From Winslowiella arboricola (GTDB lineage: Bacteria; Pseudomonadota; Gammaproteobacteria; Enterobacterales; Enterobacteriaceae), in NCBI RefSeq assembly GCF_025527015.1, contig NZ_JAODIM010000043.1:1054001-1118000 (forward strand): a stretch of 64,000 nt of DNA. Direction: 5' to 3'. This document shows positions 8,783 to 17,588 of the stretch, in pieces. Position 1 is the stretch's first letter; each line of letters opens with the position of its first letter. Both the position numbers and the translations under genes were made by a program. The notes under the pieces were generated by a model. That model saw nothing but the letters and a program-made list of their open reading frames with translations, had not been told where the DNA came from and ran no database searches.

Positions 8783-9359
8783 CACTTAAGGTCCGCGGCT
8801 CCAGTCGCTGGTTACTCAGGCTGATATGGGTGGCATCGCCCTGTTTGTCATTTAACTCAATCACATCAAGATACGTCTTACCCTGCAGGGTAATGGTGTT
8901 AAACAGCTTATCCAGCGGACTGGTTTTTGGCGTCAGCACCAGACGCCAGCTGTCGCTGCCGAGGTCGCGGAAATCGATGGCAAAATTCTGCTCCAGCACC
9001 GCGCGGTCCGCCTGGAACAGCGCGCGCAGCAGATGGTTAAACTGGAACATCTGCGGATTACTGTCAGCGGTGACAATTTGCGGCGGCTGATTATTCATCA
9101 CCTGCACCATGCGTTTGTCATCCAGCACCAGCGTCAGCGGAAACGGCTTCGCCTGGTGCCACCACAGCCCCTGCTGTTGGGCAATTAACAGCTCGCCGCT
9201 CGATTTCAGCGGCTGCGCCATGCCTTTAATCGCCCGCTGCTGGGTGAAATCGGCGCGCACCACCGGCTGGCTGGCAAAGCGCTGTTGCAGCTCTTCCAGC
9301 GTCACCGCCTGCGCGTTCAGGCTGAACAGCGCCAGCGCGACCACTAACAGAGATTTCAT
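8754..9359 (-). CDS. apeL: LolA-like periplasmic carrier of the APE cluster
   Basis: Secreted protein of 201 aa with a clear signal peptide ending in NAQA (residue 18), followed by a LolA-type domain: ADFTQQRAIKGMAQPLKSSG, then GLWWHQAKPFPLTLVLDD. LolA carries lipoproteins through the periplasm; APE clusters encode a paralogue placed beside the MMPL exporter. The start overlaps the apeK stop as ATGA. Confidence 0.85.
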   Translation of the reverse strand: MKSLLVVALALFSLNAQAVTLEELQQRFASQPVVRADFTQQRAIKGMAQPLKSSGELLIAQQQGLWWHQAKPFPLTLVLDDKRMVQVMNNQPPQIVTADSNPQMFQFNHLLRALFQADRAVLEQNFAIDFRDLGSDSWRLVLTPKTSPLDKLFNTITLQGKTYLDVIELNDKQGDATHISLSNQRLEPRTLSDDEKQRFVF

Positions 9360-9778
9360 AGCGTCACTCCCAGACGTTCAAACAGTACCGCAGGCGAAAC
9401 AAAGCTCATCTCCTGCGACTCAATCCCTACCGCCACCTGAATGGTGTAACCACTGGTGGTACGTTTGCCGCTGGCGATATCAAAAATCTGGTAGGCGATG
9501 CGCAGGCGATTTTCGTACTCTTCAATCGTGGCGCGCACGCGGATACGTTGTTCAAATGTCAGCGTGCCGCGATATTTCACATGGGTATCCACCACCGGCC
9601 AGACATAGCCGGACGCCTTCATCTCGCGATATCCGTAGTTAAACTGTGCCAGCAGCGCTTCACGCGCCACTTCGAAATAGCGGAAATAGTTGCCGTGCCA
9701 TACCACGCCCATCGCATCGACATCATGGAACGGCACCGTCAGTTCAGTCTCGATAGAAAATCGTCGATCGTTATTCAC
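9356..9778 (-). CDS. apeK: APE 4HBT-type acyl thioesterase
   Basis: Hotdog thioesterase of 140 aa. The FHDVDAMGVVWHGNYFRYFE block (residues 17-36) is the YbgC/4HBT active-site region, with Asp21 as the likely catalytic residue. It could release or edit acyl intermediates. It lies 2 nt downstream of apeJ and overlaps apeL by 4 nt. Confidence 0.87.
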   Translation of the reverse strand: MNNDRRFSIETELTVPFHDVDAMGVVWHGNYFRYFEVAREALLAQFNYGYREMKASGYVWPVVDTHVKYRGTLTFEQRIRVRATIEEYENRLRIAYQIFDIASGKRTTSGYTIQVAVGIESQEMSFVSPAVLFERLGVTL

Positions 9779-9780
9779 GC

Positions 9781-11478
9781 TTACTCCTTGTTTTCCGGCT
9801 CTGCTGCGGGCAGCGTCCAGAAATCGAAAAAATTAAACCAGTCGAGCGGCGAAATCAGCGCATGATGCGCCAGCCGTTCAGCATAGCGGTCGACGGTCTG
9901 CTGCAATGCCTGCTGGCGCGCGGCGCGCGGTAACAGCAGCGGATCGGCAAAAGGTTCACAGTAAATGCGCAGTTTTCCCTGCTGTTTAAGAGCAAACATC
10001 AGTAATACCGGGCAGCGCAAAGCGGCAGCCAGCACAAACGGCCCCTGCGGAAATGGCGCCGGACGGCCGAGAAAATCGCTCCAGATCACCCGCCGCACGC
10101 CGCCGCGCTGGCGGTTAACCGCGGTGCGATCGCCGACAATCGCCACCCACTCACCGGCTTGCAGTTTATCCTGCAGCATCATGGCGGTTTCCGGGCCGAT
10201 ATCGCTGACCGGGATCAGATTGACGCCCGCCTGCGGCGCCAGCTCTTCGGTAAGCTGACGAAATCGTTGTGCATTATCGGTAAACACCAGCGCATTAATC
10301 ACCAGACCGCTAACCTGCTGCGCCAGGGCGCGACAGGCTTCGATATCGCCGAGATGTGAAGCCAGAATCAGCCGCCCGCCGGGCTGAGCGGCGTTAATCG
10401 CCGCCTCAGCCCCCGGGGCGAAATCAATCTCTTTGCCCCAGCGCAGATCGCCGCGCCAGCTGGCGATTTTATCCAGCATCGCTTCGCCGAAGCGCAAAAA
10501 ATGGTGATAGCTGTTAAGCGGTCGCGGCAACGGCACCTGCTGCTGACGACCATACTGCCTGATGCGGCTGATCCACTGCTGCGAAGCCTGACGCTGCACG
10601 CCTCCGCTCAGCCAGTAGATGGCAACCACCGGCCACAGCAGCACGGTAAACAGGCCGCGGCCACACAGGCGATAGACCGTCAGCATAAAGCGCATGCCCG
10701 TCAGCCCTTTGCGTTCGCTGACACCCGCCCAGTGCGCCGTCTGGCGCTTACGTCGCAGCAGCGACGGAATGCGCGGCAACATGCCGAAAAACAGCCGGGT
10801 ATGCATCCACGAGATACGTAAATTGTCATGCAGCGCATCAAAGTGCGAGATACCATCCTGCGGATAGGTGACGCGCGTCAGCAAAAAACGGCTCGGAGTG
10901 CCCGCCCAGTACAGTCGCACCATAATCTCAGTATCAAAATCCATCCGCTGCCCGATAGCGCGCTGACGCATCAGCGCCAGCGTCGGCGTGAGCGGATAGA
11001 CGCGGAAGCCACACATACTGTCTTTCAGCGACAGTGACAGGGTCTCAATCCATACCCAGAAATGGGTGACGTAGCGGCCATACAGACGCGCTTTGGGCAC
11101 GGATTCGTCATATACCGGCTGGCCGGAGATCAGAGCATCAGGATAGTTCCGCGCTTCCGCCAGCATCTGCGGCGCATCTTCAATCTGGTGCTGGCCATCG
11201 GCATCCAGCTGCAAGGCATGGCTGTAACCCTGCTCAGCCGCAGCCTGTAAACCGTGGAATACCGCCGCACCTTTGCCGCGGTTATGATCCAGCCGCAACA
11301 GCGTGACACCGTCACAAATCAGCCTTTTAAGCTGATTTTGTGTCACTGCGTCACTGCCGTCATCGACGATAAACACCGGTAAAGCAAAGGGCGCTAACCG
11401 TGCCAGCACCGCCGCCATGGTGGCGCCATGGTTATAACAGGGGATCACCACGCAGGGCTTAATATCGTTGCTTAACAC
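9781..11478 (-). CDS. apeJ: Bifunctional glycosyltransferase family 2 / lysophospholipid-type acyltransferase
   Basis: Fusion protein of 565 aa. The N-terminal part (about 8-235) is a GT-A glycosyltransferase with VVIPCYNHG, IVDDGSD and the DADGQH metal/nucleotide motif. The C-terminal part (about 290-555) is a lauroyl-acyltransferase (LpxL/HtrB)-like domain with an HX4E motif in SHLGDIEA near residue 380 and VGDRTAVNRQRGG. This two-domain form is characteristic of APE clusters, where it is believed to attach the polyene to its sugar/lipid anchor; that substrate is inferred. It overlaps apeI by 7 nt. Confidence 0.88.
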   Translation of the reverse strand: MLSNDIKPCVVIPCYNHGATMAAVLARLAPFALPVFIVDDGSDAVTQNQLKRLICDGVTLLRLDHNRGKGAAVFHGLQAAAEQGYSHALQLDADGQHQIEDAPQMLAEARNYPDALISGQPVYDESVPKARLYGRYVTHFWVWIETLSLSLKDSMCGFRVYPLTPTLALMRQRAIGQRMDFDTEIMVRLYWAGTPSRFLLTRVTYPQDGISHFDALHDNLRISWMHTRLFFGMLPRIPSLLRRKRQTAHWAGVSERKGLTGMRFMLTVYRLCGRGLFTVLLWPVVAIYWLSGGVQRQASQQWISRIRQYGRQQQVPLPRPLNSYHHFLRFGEAMLDKIASWRGDLRWGKEIDFAPGAEAAINAAQPGGRLILASHLGDIEACRALAQQVSGLVINALVFTDNAQRFRQLTEELAPQAGVNLIPVSDIGPETAMMLQDKLQAGEWVAIVGDRTAVNRQRGGVRRVIWSDFLGRPAPFPQGPFVLAAALRCPVLLMFALKQQGKLRIYCEPFADPLLLPRAARQQALQQTVDRYAERLAHHALISPLDWFNFFDFWTLPAAEPENKE

Positions 11479-11819
11479 AGGTTAATTTTCCCGCTGCTGG
11501 CCACCGATTCGCACTCCCCCTGCTGTAGCAGATAGCGGAAACTGAGCTGATTCTTCAGCGCATTCCACGTCAGCGCCAGTTTCAGTGTGCTGTCGGGCAG
11601 CACCGGCTGCTGAAACTTGATGTTCTCAATCGACGAAAACTGTTTGCCCGCGGCCAGCAGCTGCGTACCGTAGTGCATCACCCAGTCGAGTTGCGCGACG
11701 CCCGGCAGCAACGGCTGCTGCGGGAAATGGCCGCGAAACCAGAACAGATCGGCATCCACCCGCAGCAATAATTCGGCCTGTGCCTGTTGTTGACGACATG
11801 ACAGTTCAACCGGCAACAT
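11472..11819 (-). CDS. apeI: APE 3-hydroxyacyl-ACP dehydratase (FabZ-like)
   Basis: Small hotdog dehydratase of 115 aa. The motif FRGHFPQQPLLPGVAQLDW (residues 28-46) holds the FabA/FabZ catalytic His31. The ATG at 11819 is preferred because the longer reading frame adds 10 residues read from inside apeH. In known systems it works as a complex with ApeP. Confidence 0.86.
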   Translation of the reverse strand: MLPVELSCRQQQAQAELLLRVDADLFWFRGHFPQQPLLPGVAQLDWVMHYGTQLLAAGKQFSSIENIKFQQPVLPDSTLKLALTWNALKNQLSFRYLLQQGECESVASSGKINLC

Positions 11820-13149
11820 AAAACAGCTCCTGTATTTGTGGCCAGGCACGTTTGCTCTGGCTGTTATGCGGAATCACCCTGACCACCCGCCAGAAACGCG
11901 GCATCGCCACCGGTTCCAGCCAGCGCTGTAATTCCTGTTTCCACTGACGTTTTAACTGCGTCAGCTGCGCGGCATCCGGCTCGTCGGCCAGCACCAGTAC
12001 CACCCCGATCGCCGTACGACCGTGACGCGCGACCTGCAACGCCACCGCATCGGTGATCTCCGGGATGGCCAGCAGGCGGCGCTCAATATCACTGAGCGAG
12101 ATGCGCTTATCTTCAATTTTCACCACCCGATCATGACGGCCGCACAGCTGAAAGTTGCCGTCAGCATCGAATGATAGCTTATCATCAAGCATCAGCCCGT
12201 CGCGCTGCGGGATCAGCGCCGAATACGCATGCCAGCGCTGCTGCGCATCAAGGCTAAAACGGACACCGTTAAACGGATGCCACTGCGGCGCCTCTTCACG
12301 TCGCGAGCGCCAGGCCAGTACGCCGGTTTCGGTGCTGCCATAGATCTCATCAATCGCCTGCGCAAACCAGATGCCTGCACCGTCGGCAGCTGCCGCAGGC
12401 AGCGCCCCACCCGCGGAAACAATCAGTTTGCAGGCGGGCGGCGTCAGGGAAAAATCGAGGCGGCGTAAAAATGCCGGACTGCTGATAAACGCATAGTGGC
12501 GATCGGCGGGCTGCGCCGTCAGCTGTTCGCTGTACAGCACCTGGTTGCTGGCAAACGGCAGGCCAAGGGCCATCGGCAGGATAATGCGGAATGCCAGACC
12601 GTACATATGCTGATGAGTGACCGACGACAGCAGCCAGCAGCCCTGTAATCGTTCTCCCCACAGCGCCTCCAGCCACTGCGCTTCGCGATCGAGACAGGCC
12701 AGCGGTTTATGTACCTGCCGCGGCTTGCCGGTGGAGCCGGAGGTAAACAGCACCACTTCAGCGTCGGCAGCGATGGCGGGCAGCGGCGGCCAGTCGCCCT
12801 GCTGTGGCGCGTCAACACGTAATTGCGCACAGGTCACGGCGAGATCGACATCGGTCAGCACGCCATCAAAACTCTCCGACTGCTCCTGCAGCAGCGACGG
12901 GCGGCAGTGACCGGGAATAATCACCGTTTTACCGGCATGCAGCGCCGCCAGCAGCCCGGCGGTGAACAGATAGCTGTCTTCAAAACAGAGCGCCCAGCGC
13001 TGCTCCTGGCGTCCACGCAATGCACTGCACAGCGCCTGCACCTGCTGGCGCAGCATCGACAGCGACATCGGCTGGCCGCCGCAGCAGGAGACGATATAAT
13101 CCGCGCGTGACGGGCTGAGCCAGTCACCGATGGCTAAAGCGCGTTGCAT
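11806..13149 (-). CDS. apeH: APE acyl-CoA/AMP ligase loading the aryl starter
   Basis: ANL-superfamily adenylating enzyme of 447 aa. Visible motifs are VLFTSGSTGKPRQ (P-loop, near residue 150), SAGGALPA, DEIYGSTETG and the hinge region GRHDRVVKIEDKRISL near residue 355. It is expected to activate the aromatic starter acid, typically 4-hydroxybenzoate-like, and load an ACP. The start at 13149 is 3 nt beyond the apeG stop; the longer frame would read 33 residues out of apeG. Confidence 0.87.
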   Translation of the reverse strand: MQRALAIGDWLSPSRADYIVSCCGGQPMSLSMLRQQVQALCSALRGRQEQRWALCFEDSYLFTAGLLAALHAGKTVIIPGHCRPSLLQEQSESFDGVLTDVDLAVTCAQLRVDAPQQGDWPPLPAIAADAEVVLFTSGSTGKPRQVHKPLACLDREAQWLEALWGERLQGCWLLSSVTHQHMYGLAFRIILPMALGLPFASNQVLYSEQLTAQPADRHYAFISSPAFLRRLDFSLTPPACKLIVSAGGALPAAAADGAGIWFAQAIDEIYGSTETGVLAWRSRREEAPQWHPFNGVRFSLDAQQRWHAYSALIPQRDGLMLDDKLSFDADGNFQLCGRHDRVVKIEDKRISLSDIERRLLAIPEITDAVALQVARHGRTAIGVVLVLADEPDAAQLTQLKRQWKQELQRWLEPVAMPRFWRVVRVIPHNSQSKRAWPQIQELFYVAG

Positions 13150-13151
13150 AC

Positions 13152-13700
13152 TCAGGCTTGCCTTCTTATCCGTTGACGCAGCAACCACTCGCCCGCCATT
13201 AATAATCCCATCAGCAGATAGCTGATAATGCCATTCCACAGTGTCCACCAGTGCAGGTTACCCGCCAGACAGGTGGCGGTGGCTACGCTACCGTTAAAGA
13301 TAAAAAACAGACACCAGATTTGCGTCACCCGGCGCGTCCAGCGAATGGCGGGCGGCGGCAGCTGTGGCTCACGAATGCGCGCCAGCCGTTCAACCATCGG
13401 CATCGCACTGCACAGCGAGCCGCCAAACAGCAGCAGCATCACCACGCTGACCGCCACCGGATACCACAGCAACAGCTGATGGCTGCGCAGCAGATAACTG
13501 GCAAGGCACAGGGCAACCCCTGCCAGCGCCAGCAGCTGACCGGCGCGGGCAAACGCCCCGCCGCTGCGGCGCAATCCCGGCAAACGCAGCAGGAACAGCA
13601 GCGCCAGCAGCGGTATCAGCCAGTGCAGCTGGGGATGGGTGATCGCCAGCCAGACCAGAAACGGCCAGGCCAGGGTAATCAGCCACAACAGAATACGCAT
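13152..13700 (-). CDS. apeG: APE cluster integral membrane protein (COG4648 type)
   Basis: Hydrophobic protein of 182 aa with about five or six membrane segments and a Trp-rich C-terminal region (GNLHWWTLWNGIISYLLMG). This family is known almost only from APE clusters and has no assigned reaction. The ATG at 13700 is used; a GTG one codon earlier is possible. It sits between carrier protein apeF and ligase apeH. Confidence 0.82.
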   Translation of the reverse strand: MRILLWLITLAWPFLVWLAITHPQLHWLIPLLALLFLLRLPGLRRSGGAFARAGQLLALAGVALCLASYLLRSHQLLLWYPVAVSVVMLLLFGGSLCSAMPMVERLARIREPQLPPPAIRWTRRVTQIWCLFFIFNGSVATATCLAGNLHWWTLWNGIISYLLMGLLMAGEWLLRQRIRRQA

Positions 13701-13718
13701 CACGGCGGGCGCGGGTGC

Positions 13719-13967
13719 TTAACCTTCGCGGATCAGCTGGTCAACAGCATCAACCACATCCTGCACGGTACGCACCGTCTTAAAGGTTTCCGGCTTAATT
13801 TTGCGGCCAATACGCTTTTGCAGATGGACCACCATATCGACCGCATCAATGCTGTCGAGCTCCAGGTCTTCATACAGGCGCGACTCAGGCTGAATATCAT
13901 CAGCTTCCACTTCAAACAGAGAGACCAGCAGTCCGCTCACTTCCTGATAGATTTCTTGCTTATTCAT
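13719..13967 (-). CDS. apeF: APE acyl carrier protein 2
   Basis: Acidic carrier protein of 82 aa with the phosphopantetheine site Ser39 in DLELDSIDAVDM. It is one of two neighbouring ACPs in the cluster. No dedicated phosphopantetheinyl transferase is seen in the window, so a chromosomal one probably modifies it. Confidence 0.93.
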   Translation of the reverse strand: MNKQEIYQEVSGLLVSLFEVEADDIQPESRLYEDLELDSIDAVDMVVHLQKRIGRKIKPETFKTVRTVQDVVDAVDQLIREG

Positions 13968-13991
13968 AAATCACACTCGTCGGGTAGATTA

Positions 13992-14261
13992 TCAGGCGCT
14001 CTGCGCAGTGCGCTGGGCAGCAATAAAAGCCGCCAGCGAGGCAACAGAGTAGAAATGCTGACGCATCGCTTCACTTTCGGCGGAAAGCACCACACCGTAA
14101 CGATTTTTCACCGCCAGGCCTAATTCGAGTGCATCAATAGAATCGAGGCCCAGTCCGTCACCAAATAACGGGGCATCGCTTTCAATGTCATCGCTGCTGA
14201 TATCTTCAAGATTCAGCGTATCAATGATCATCTGTTTAATTTCGAGGATGAGTTGTTTCAT
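13992..14261 (-). CDS. apeE: APE acyl carrier protein 1
   Basis: Carrier protein of 89 aa with Ser41 in GLGLDSIDALEL as the phosphopantetheine site. The ATG at 14261 has a GGAAAG ribosome-binding site at the right distance. A GTG 18 nt upstream that overlaps the apeD stop is the alternative. It lies 24 nt upstream of apeF. Confidence 0.92.
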   Translation of the reverse strand: MKQLILEIKQMIIDTLNLEDISSDDIESDAPLFGDGLGLDSIDALELGLAVKNRYGVVLSAESEAMRQHFYSVASLAAFIAAQRTAQSA

Positions 14262-14278
14262 ACGTTCTTTCCACGTCA

Positions 14279-15079
14279 CTAAGACTGTTCTGGTGTTAAA
14301 GCTTGCTGCAAATGACGTGTTAAACGACGTGCCGCCAGCGGCTGCGCGTCCTCGTCCTGCGCCATAAATTGTTGACTGTCGATACGTGTTTTTACGCTCA
14401 CCGTAAAGACCGGTTTTACCGCCGGAATCTGATACCAGCGGCTCTGCTTATCCAGCATGCGTTGCGTGCAGGTAATATGCACAATCCGCAGGTCACAGCC
14501 GCAACGCACCGCAATATTGGCCGCGCCGCGTTGCAGTTGTAAGGGTTCGCCGTAGCGCGTGCGCGTCCCTTCCGGGAAAATCAGCAGCGCATCACCGCGC
14601 TGTAAGCAGCGACGGCTCTCCGGCAACAGGGTATCGGCCTGGCTGTTAATCAGATAATCAGCCGCGCGGATTACGCCACGGAAAAAGATATTGTGCTGTA
14701 ACTCTGCTTTTACCAGGCAGTTAACCTCCGGCATCACCGAAGCAATCAGCACATAATCGATTAATGAAGGGTGGTTGGCGACCACCAGGCAGCCGCGATC
14801 GGCCCGCAATATCTCCGCCCCGTCAATATGGTAGTCGTAGACGCCCATGGTGCGGCAAAACCGCAGGAAGCAGCGGAAGCTGAAAGAGATACTTTTGCGC
14901 GCCAGCCGGCGGCGGCGATCGCCGTCACGTTGCACCAGCAGCAGCAGATTAAACCAGATCAGCGACAGCAGCAGACCACCGACGCTAAACAGCGTAAAGC
15001 TGCAGGCGGTCATCAGCAGACGCCAGACATAGTTAAAACGCGAAGTGTGCGGCATGCGCAGCAGCGAGTCAGACATCAT
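14279..15079 (-). CDS. apeD: 1-acylglycerol-3-phosphate acyltransferase-like protein
   Basis: PlsC-type acyltransferase of 266 aa with a membrane segment near residues 22-50. It has the HX4D catalytic motif NHPSLID (His103, Asp108) and FPEGTRT near residue 182. In APE clusters it is thought to take part in building the lipid anchor. The start (ATG ATG) overlaps the end of apeC. Confidence 0.86.
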   Translation of the reverse strand: MMSDSLLRMPHTSRFNYVWRLLMTACSFTLFSVGGLLLSLIWFNLLLLVQRDGDRRRRLARKSISFSFRCFLRFCRTMGVYDYHIDGAEILRADRGCLVVANHPSLIDYVLIASVMPEVNCLVKAELQHNIFFRGVIRAADYLINSQADTLLPESRRCLQRGDALLIFPEGTRTRYGEPLQLQRGAANIAVRCGCDLRIVHITCTQRMLDKQSRWYQIPAVKPVFTVSVKTRIDSQQFMAQDEDAQPLAARRLTRHLQQALTPEQS

Positions 15080-15797
15080 TGTGCTCCCACTGCCAGTTAA
15101 TGCGCCCACCACCAATCATAAAGCGGCGCTGCTGCGCCTGCCAGCCATGCAGAAATTGCAGACTTTGCGGCCAGCGGCTTGCCGTCGCGACTGCCGCCGG
15201 TTGTGACGTGCAGCGTAACTGTTCACCTCTGCCCAGCACCAGCGCCACCGCATAAGGAATATGCAGCGTTTCACCGCTCAGCCAGCGATGATAACGTTCC
15301 GGCACCGGGCCATCAAAATCGACCAGCAGCACCTGCTGATAACCGGCGGCGTGCAGTGCCGTCACTTCGACCAGCCCCTGTTGAAAGGTATCCACCCCTG
15401 CGGCCAGCGAGGTCGAAACAATTGGCGCGCTGGCAGCAATGGTCAGGCTGCCGACCGCCGAATTATGCACCGACATGGCGAAATCGGTCGGTGACAGACT
15501 CTGTTCAGCGGCAAGCGCGTTTAGGATCCGCAGATTACGCTCCAGCTCGCCGTGACGACTGGTAAACACAATCGCATCAATCTGCTGACGACGCAGCAGC
15601 GCCAGACCACAATCGACCGCCGCGCGGCTGCCGCTGCTCAGACGACGCGCGGTCATCATCGGCAGCTGGCTGCATTTAGCCAGCGGCTGGTCAGCATTGA
15701 TCGCCGCCTCGCGCTGCGCCCAGTTGTGCCAGTCAGCAGGCGTCGATAAACCGGGCGCGCTGGCCTGCCAGTCGATTAGATTGTAAAGCAGATTCAT
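15069..15797 (-). CDS. apeC: Beta-ketoacyl synthase chain-length factor
   Basis: KS-like protein of 242 aa, clearly shorter than a full ketosynthase and without the catalytic Cys. The equivalent region reads SVHNSAVGSLTIAAS. Such proteins pair with ApeO as the chain length factor in APE synthesis. It is the first gene of the 13.5-kb cluster. In the E. coli arrangement apeA and apeB precede it, but here the upstream 228 bp are non-coding. Confidence 0.88.
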   Translation of the reverse strand: MNLLYNLIDWQASAPGLSTPADWHNWAQREAAINADQPLAKCSQLPMMTARRLSSGSRAAVDCGLALLRRQQIDAIVFTSRHGELERNLRILNALAAEQSLSPTDFAMSVHNSAVGSLTIAASAPIVSTSLAAGVDTFQQGLVEVTALHAAGYQQVLLVDFDGPVPERYHRWLSGETLHIPYAVALVLGRGEQLRCTSQPAAVATASRWPQSLQFLHGWQAQQRRFMIGGGRINWQWEHNDV

Positions 15798-15988
15798 AAC
15801 CTGGTTCTTCTTCAGACATTACTTATTGCCGCATGACCCAGCATGACGCCGCGCCCACCTGAATGCGATAAGATTTAACCGCATTTGCGATAATTCCCAC
15901 ACGCCATCGCCGCAGCAAATGCGCAGGGTTATTAGCGGTTGTCGACTGTATTACGAAAATCTTTAACGGAAATAACTTATTAACGGAT

Positions 15989-16022
15989 GATGGTCAGGTT
16001 TAAGCCAGTAAACCTGACCATC
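15989..16022 (-). terminator. 14-bp hairpin downstream of the small lipoprotein
   Basis: Perfect inverted repeat gatggtcaggttta / taaacctgaccatc with a 6-nt loop, 4 nt beyond the lipoprotein stop. It has no strong T-run. It separates the lipoprotein from the ape promoter region. Confidence 0.65.
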
Positions 16023-16025
16023 GTG

Positions 16026-16421
16026 TTAATTTAGCGTCTTCGCGGAGAGGCGGAGCTGGATATCCCGATCAAGGTTATTAATCCAGTGATTATAATTGCG
16101 GTGAATCTGTCCCCCGCCAGCCTTCAGGTTCTGACTGGAGACATAATTAATGCTGTAACTGGTTGCGGTATAATCAATACGAATATCTGCGGAATGGTCG
16201 CGCAATGTCAGACGGCCATTAATCACGCCTGGTCGGTCCGGAAACATCGCCCATTTACGGCCTAATCCTGCCTGCACAATCGCGGCCTGCACTTGCTCAG
16301 GGCTATAATAAGCATTGGTTGAGATTGTGTGCTCTACATTGTGAACGGGTTCAGTACGACTGGCACAGCCTGTCAAAATTACCATCGCCACGACGATAGC
16401 AAAAAAATGATGCTTATTCAT
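16026..16421 (-). CDS. Small lipoprotein of unknown function
   Basis: Protein of 131 aa with an N-terminal signal peptide ending in ILTGC (lipidated Cys19). The mature part contains QVQAAIVQAGLGRKW, GVINGRLTLRDH and the conserved-looking segment SYSINYVSSQNLKAGG...HRNYNHWINNLDRDI. Proteins of this shape recur in Proteobacteria as uncharacterised lipoproteins. It is monocistronic, with its own hairpin downstream. Nothing in the sequence suggests an enzyme. Confidence 0.85.
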   Translation of the reverse strand: MNKHHFFAIVVAMVILTGCASRTEPVHNVEHTISTNAYYSPEQVQAAIVQAGLGRKWAMFPDRPGVINGRLTLRDHSADIRIDYTATSYSINYVSSQNLKAGGGQIHRNYNHWINNLDRDIQLRLSAKTLN

Positions 16422-16512
16422 AATATCCCTGAGAATTATTCAACATTTATGGTCAATAAAGCGCGGGGATAATAGCATCAAATGTAAAGAAATGTGAAGC
16501 CTGTGCTGAGTG

Positions 16513-16547
16513 CTGTTGGCGATGATAGTTAAACCAACCGCCAACAG
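16513..16547 (-). terminator. Hairpin downstream of dlgD
   Basis: Inverted repeat ctgttggcg / cgccaacag with a 17-nt loop just past the stop of the diketogulonate reductase gene. Confidence 0.45.
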
Positions 16548-16553
16548 GAATAA

Positions 16554-17588
16554 TTAATTATGGCTAACTGACGGATTTTCCGCCAGTTGTTGTACCTGCT
16601 GCCAGACGTTATCATCGACCGGAATACCGAGGCGCAGATTCTCTTCCCGCGTGCTGCGCTGACGCTGACCCGGCCAGGTCACCGCCGACACGCCTTCTGC
16701 GGCTTCAGAACTGTTAACGTAATCGCCAATGCTCTGCGTCATTCGTTCGGTAAAATCACCGCCGCCCAGCTGCTCAGGATCGAACACCATAAAGATCTGG
16801 CTGGCGCCGGTACAGCTGCCGCGGCCTACTTTATCGATCTGCGGCGTGGCGTTACCGGCGGACAACAGCGCAGCCATCGCATCAAGCAGAATGGCAAAGC
16901 CAGACCCTTTCCAGTAACCGGTGGGTAAAATACGTTTCGACGCTTCAATCGGCCCCGGATCGCAGGTCAGGTTACCCTGCTGATCAAAACCACCGGCATA
17001 CGGCAGCTGCTCGCCTTTCAGCCGTGTCACCTCCAGCTTGCCGTACGAGTATTGTGACATCGCCATATCCAGCACCATCGGCCCCGGTTTACCCGGTACC
17101 GCCATCACAAACGGGTTGTTGCCGATACGCGCATCTTTACCGCCCCACGCGGGCATACAGGCTTCAGTATTGGTCCAGCAGATTGCCGCCATACCCTGCT
17201 GCGCAGCGCGCCAGCCGTAGGTTCCGCCACGCATCCAGTGGCTGCTGTTGCGCATCGCCACCAGACCGATACCGTGCTGTTTCGCCAGTGCCATCGCGCG
17301 ATCCACCGCCAGCAGTCCGTTGATAATGCCGGGGCCTTGCTGACCGTCCCAGATCTCCATTACCGTCAGCGCTTTCACCTGCTGCGCGCGGGCACCGGCG
17401 TTAACCCAGCCTCTCTGCAGATAATCGACAAAACGCGCCACGCGGTTCAGCCCGTGTGAGTAAATACCGTCGCAGCTGGATTCGGTATGCACCTGCGCGC
17501 AGATTGCCGCCTGCTCTGCCGTCATTCCGGCCTTGAGCAAGGCTTGCTCAATGGTGGACTTCATCTGCTCAAAGGCTATTCGCGTCAT
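16554..17588 (-). CDS. dlgD: 2,3-diketo-L-gulonate reductase-type Ldh2 oxidoreductase
   Basis: NAD(P)H-dependent reductase of 344 aa in the malate/lactate dehydrogenase-2 superfamily, close in pattern to E. coli YiaK/DlgD. The catalytic His45 sits in IYSHGLNRV, and NSSHWMRGGTYGWRAA, CWTN and LPTGYWKGSG follow. YiaK reduces 2,3-diketo-L-gulonate to 3-keto-L-gulonate in L-ascorbate-derived sugar-acid use. The start overlaps the upstream symporter by 20 nt, so transport and reduction are coupled. The rest of a yia-like pathway is absent, so the exact substrate is inferred. Confidence 0.82.
   Translation of the reverse strand: MTRIAFEQMKSTIEQALLKAGMTAEQAAICAQVHTESSCDGIYSHGLNRVARFVDYLQRGWVNAGARAQQVKALTVMEIWDGQQGPGIINGLLAVDRAMALAKQHGIGLVAMRNSSHWMRGGTYGWRAAQQGMAAICWTNTEACMPAWGGKDARIGNNPFVMAVPGKPGPMVLDMAMSQYSYGKLEVTRLKGEQLPYAGGFDQQGNLTCDPGPIEASKRILPTGYWKGSGFAILLDAMAALLSAGNATPQIDKVGRGSCTGASQIFMVFDPEQLGGGDFTERMTQSIGDYVNSSEAAEGVSAVTWPGQRQRSTREENLRLGIPVDDNVWQQVQQLAENPSVSHN

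Noticed and set aside
13251-14123. Open frame of 290 codons on the plus strand
   Set aside because: It is antisense across apeG, apeF and part of apeE, is Gln/Arg/His-rich, and has no domain pattern.
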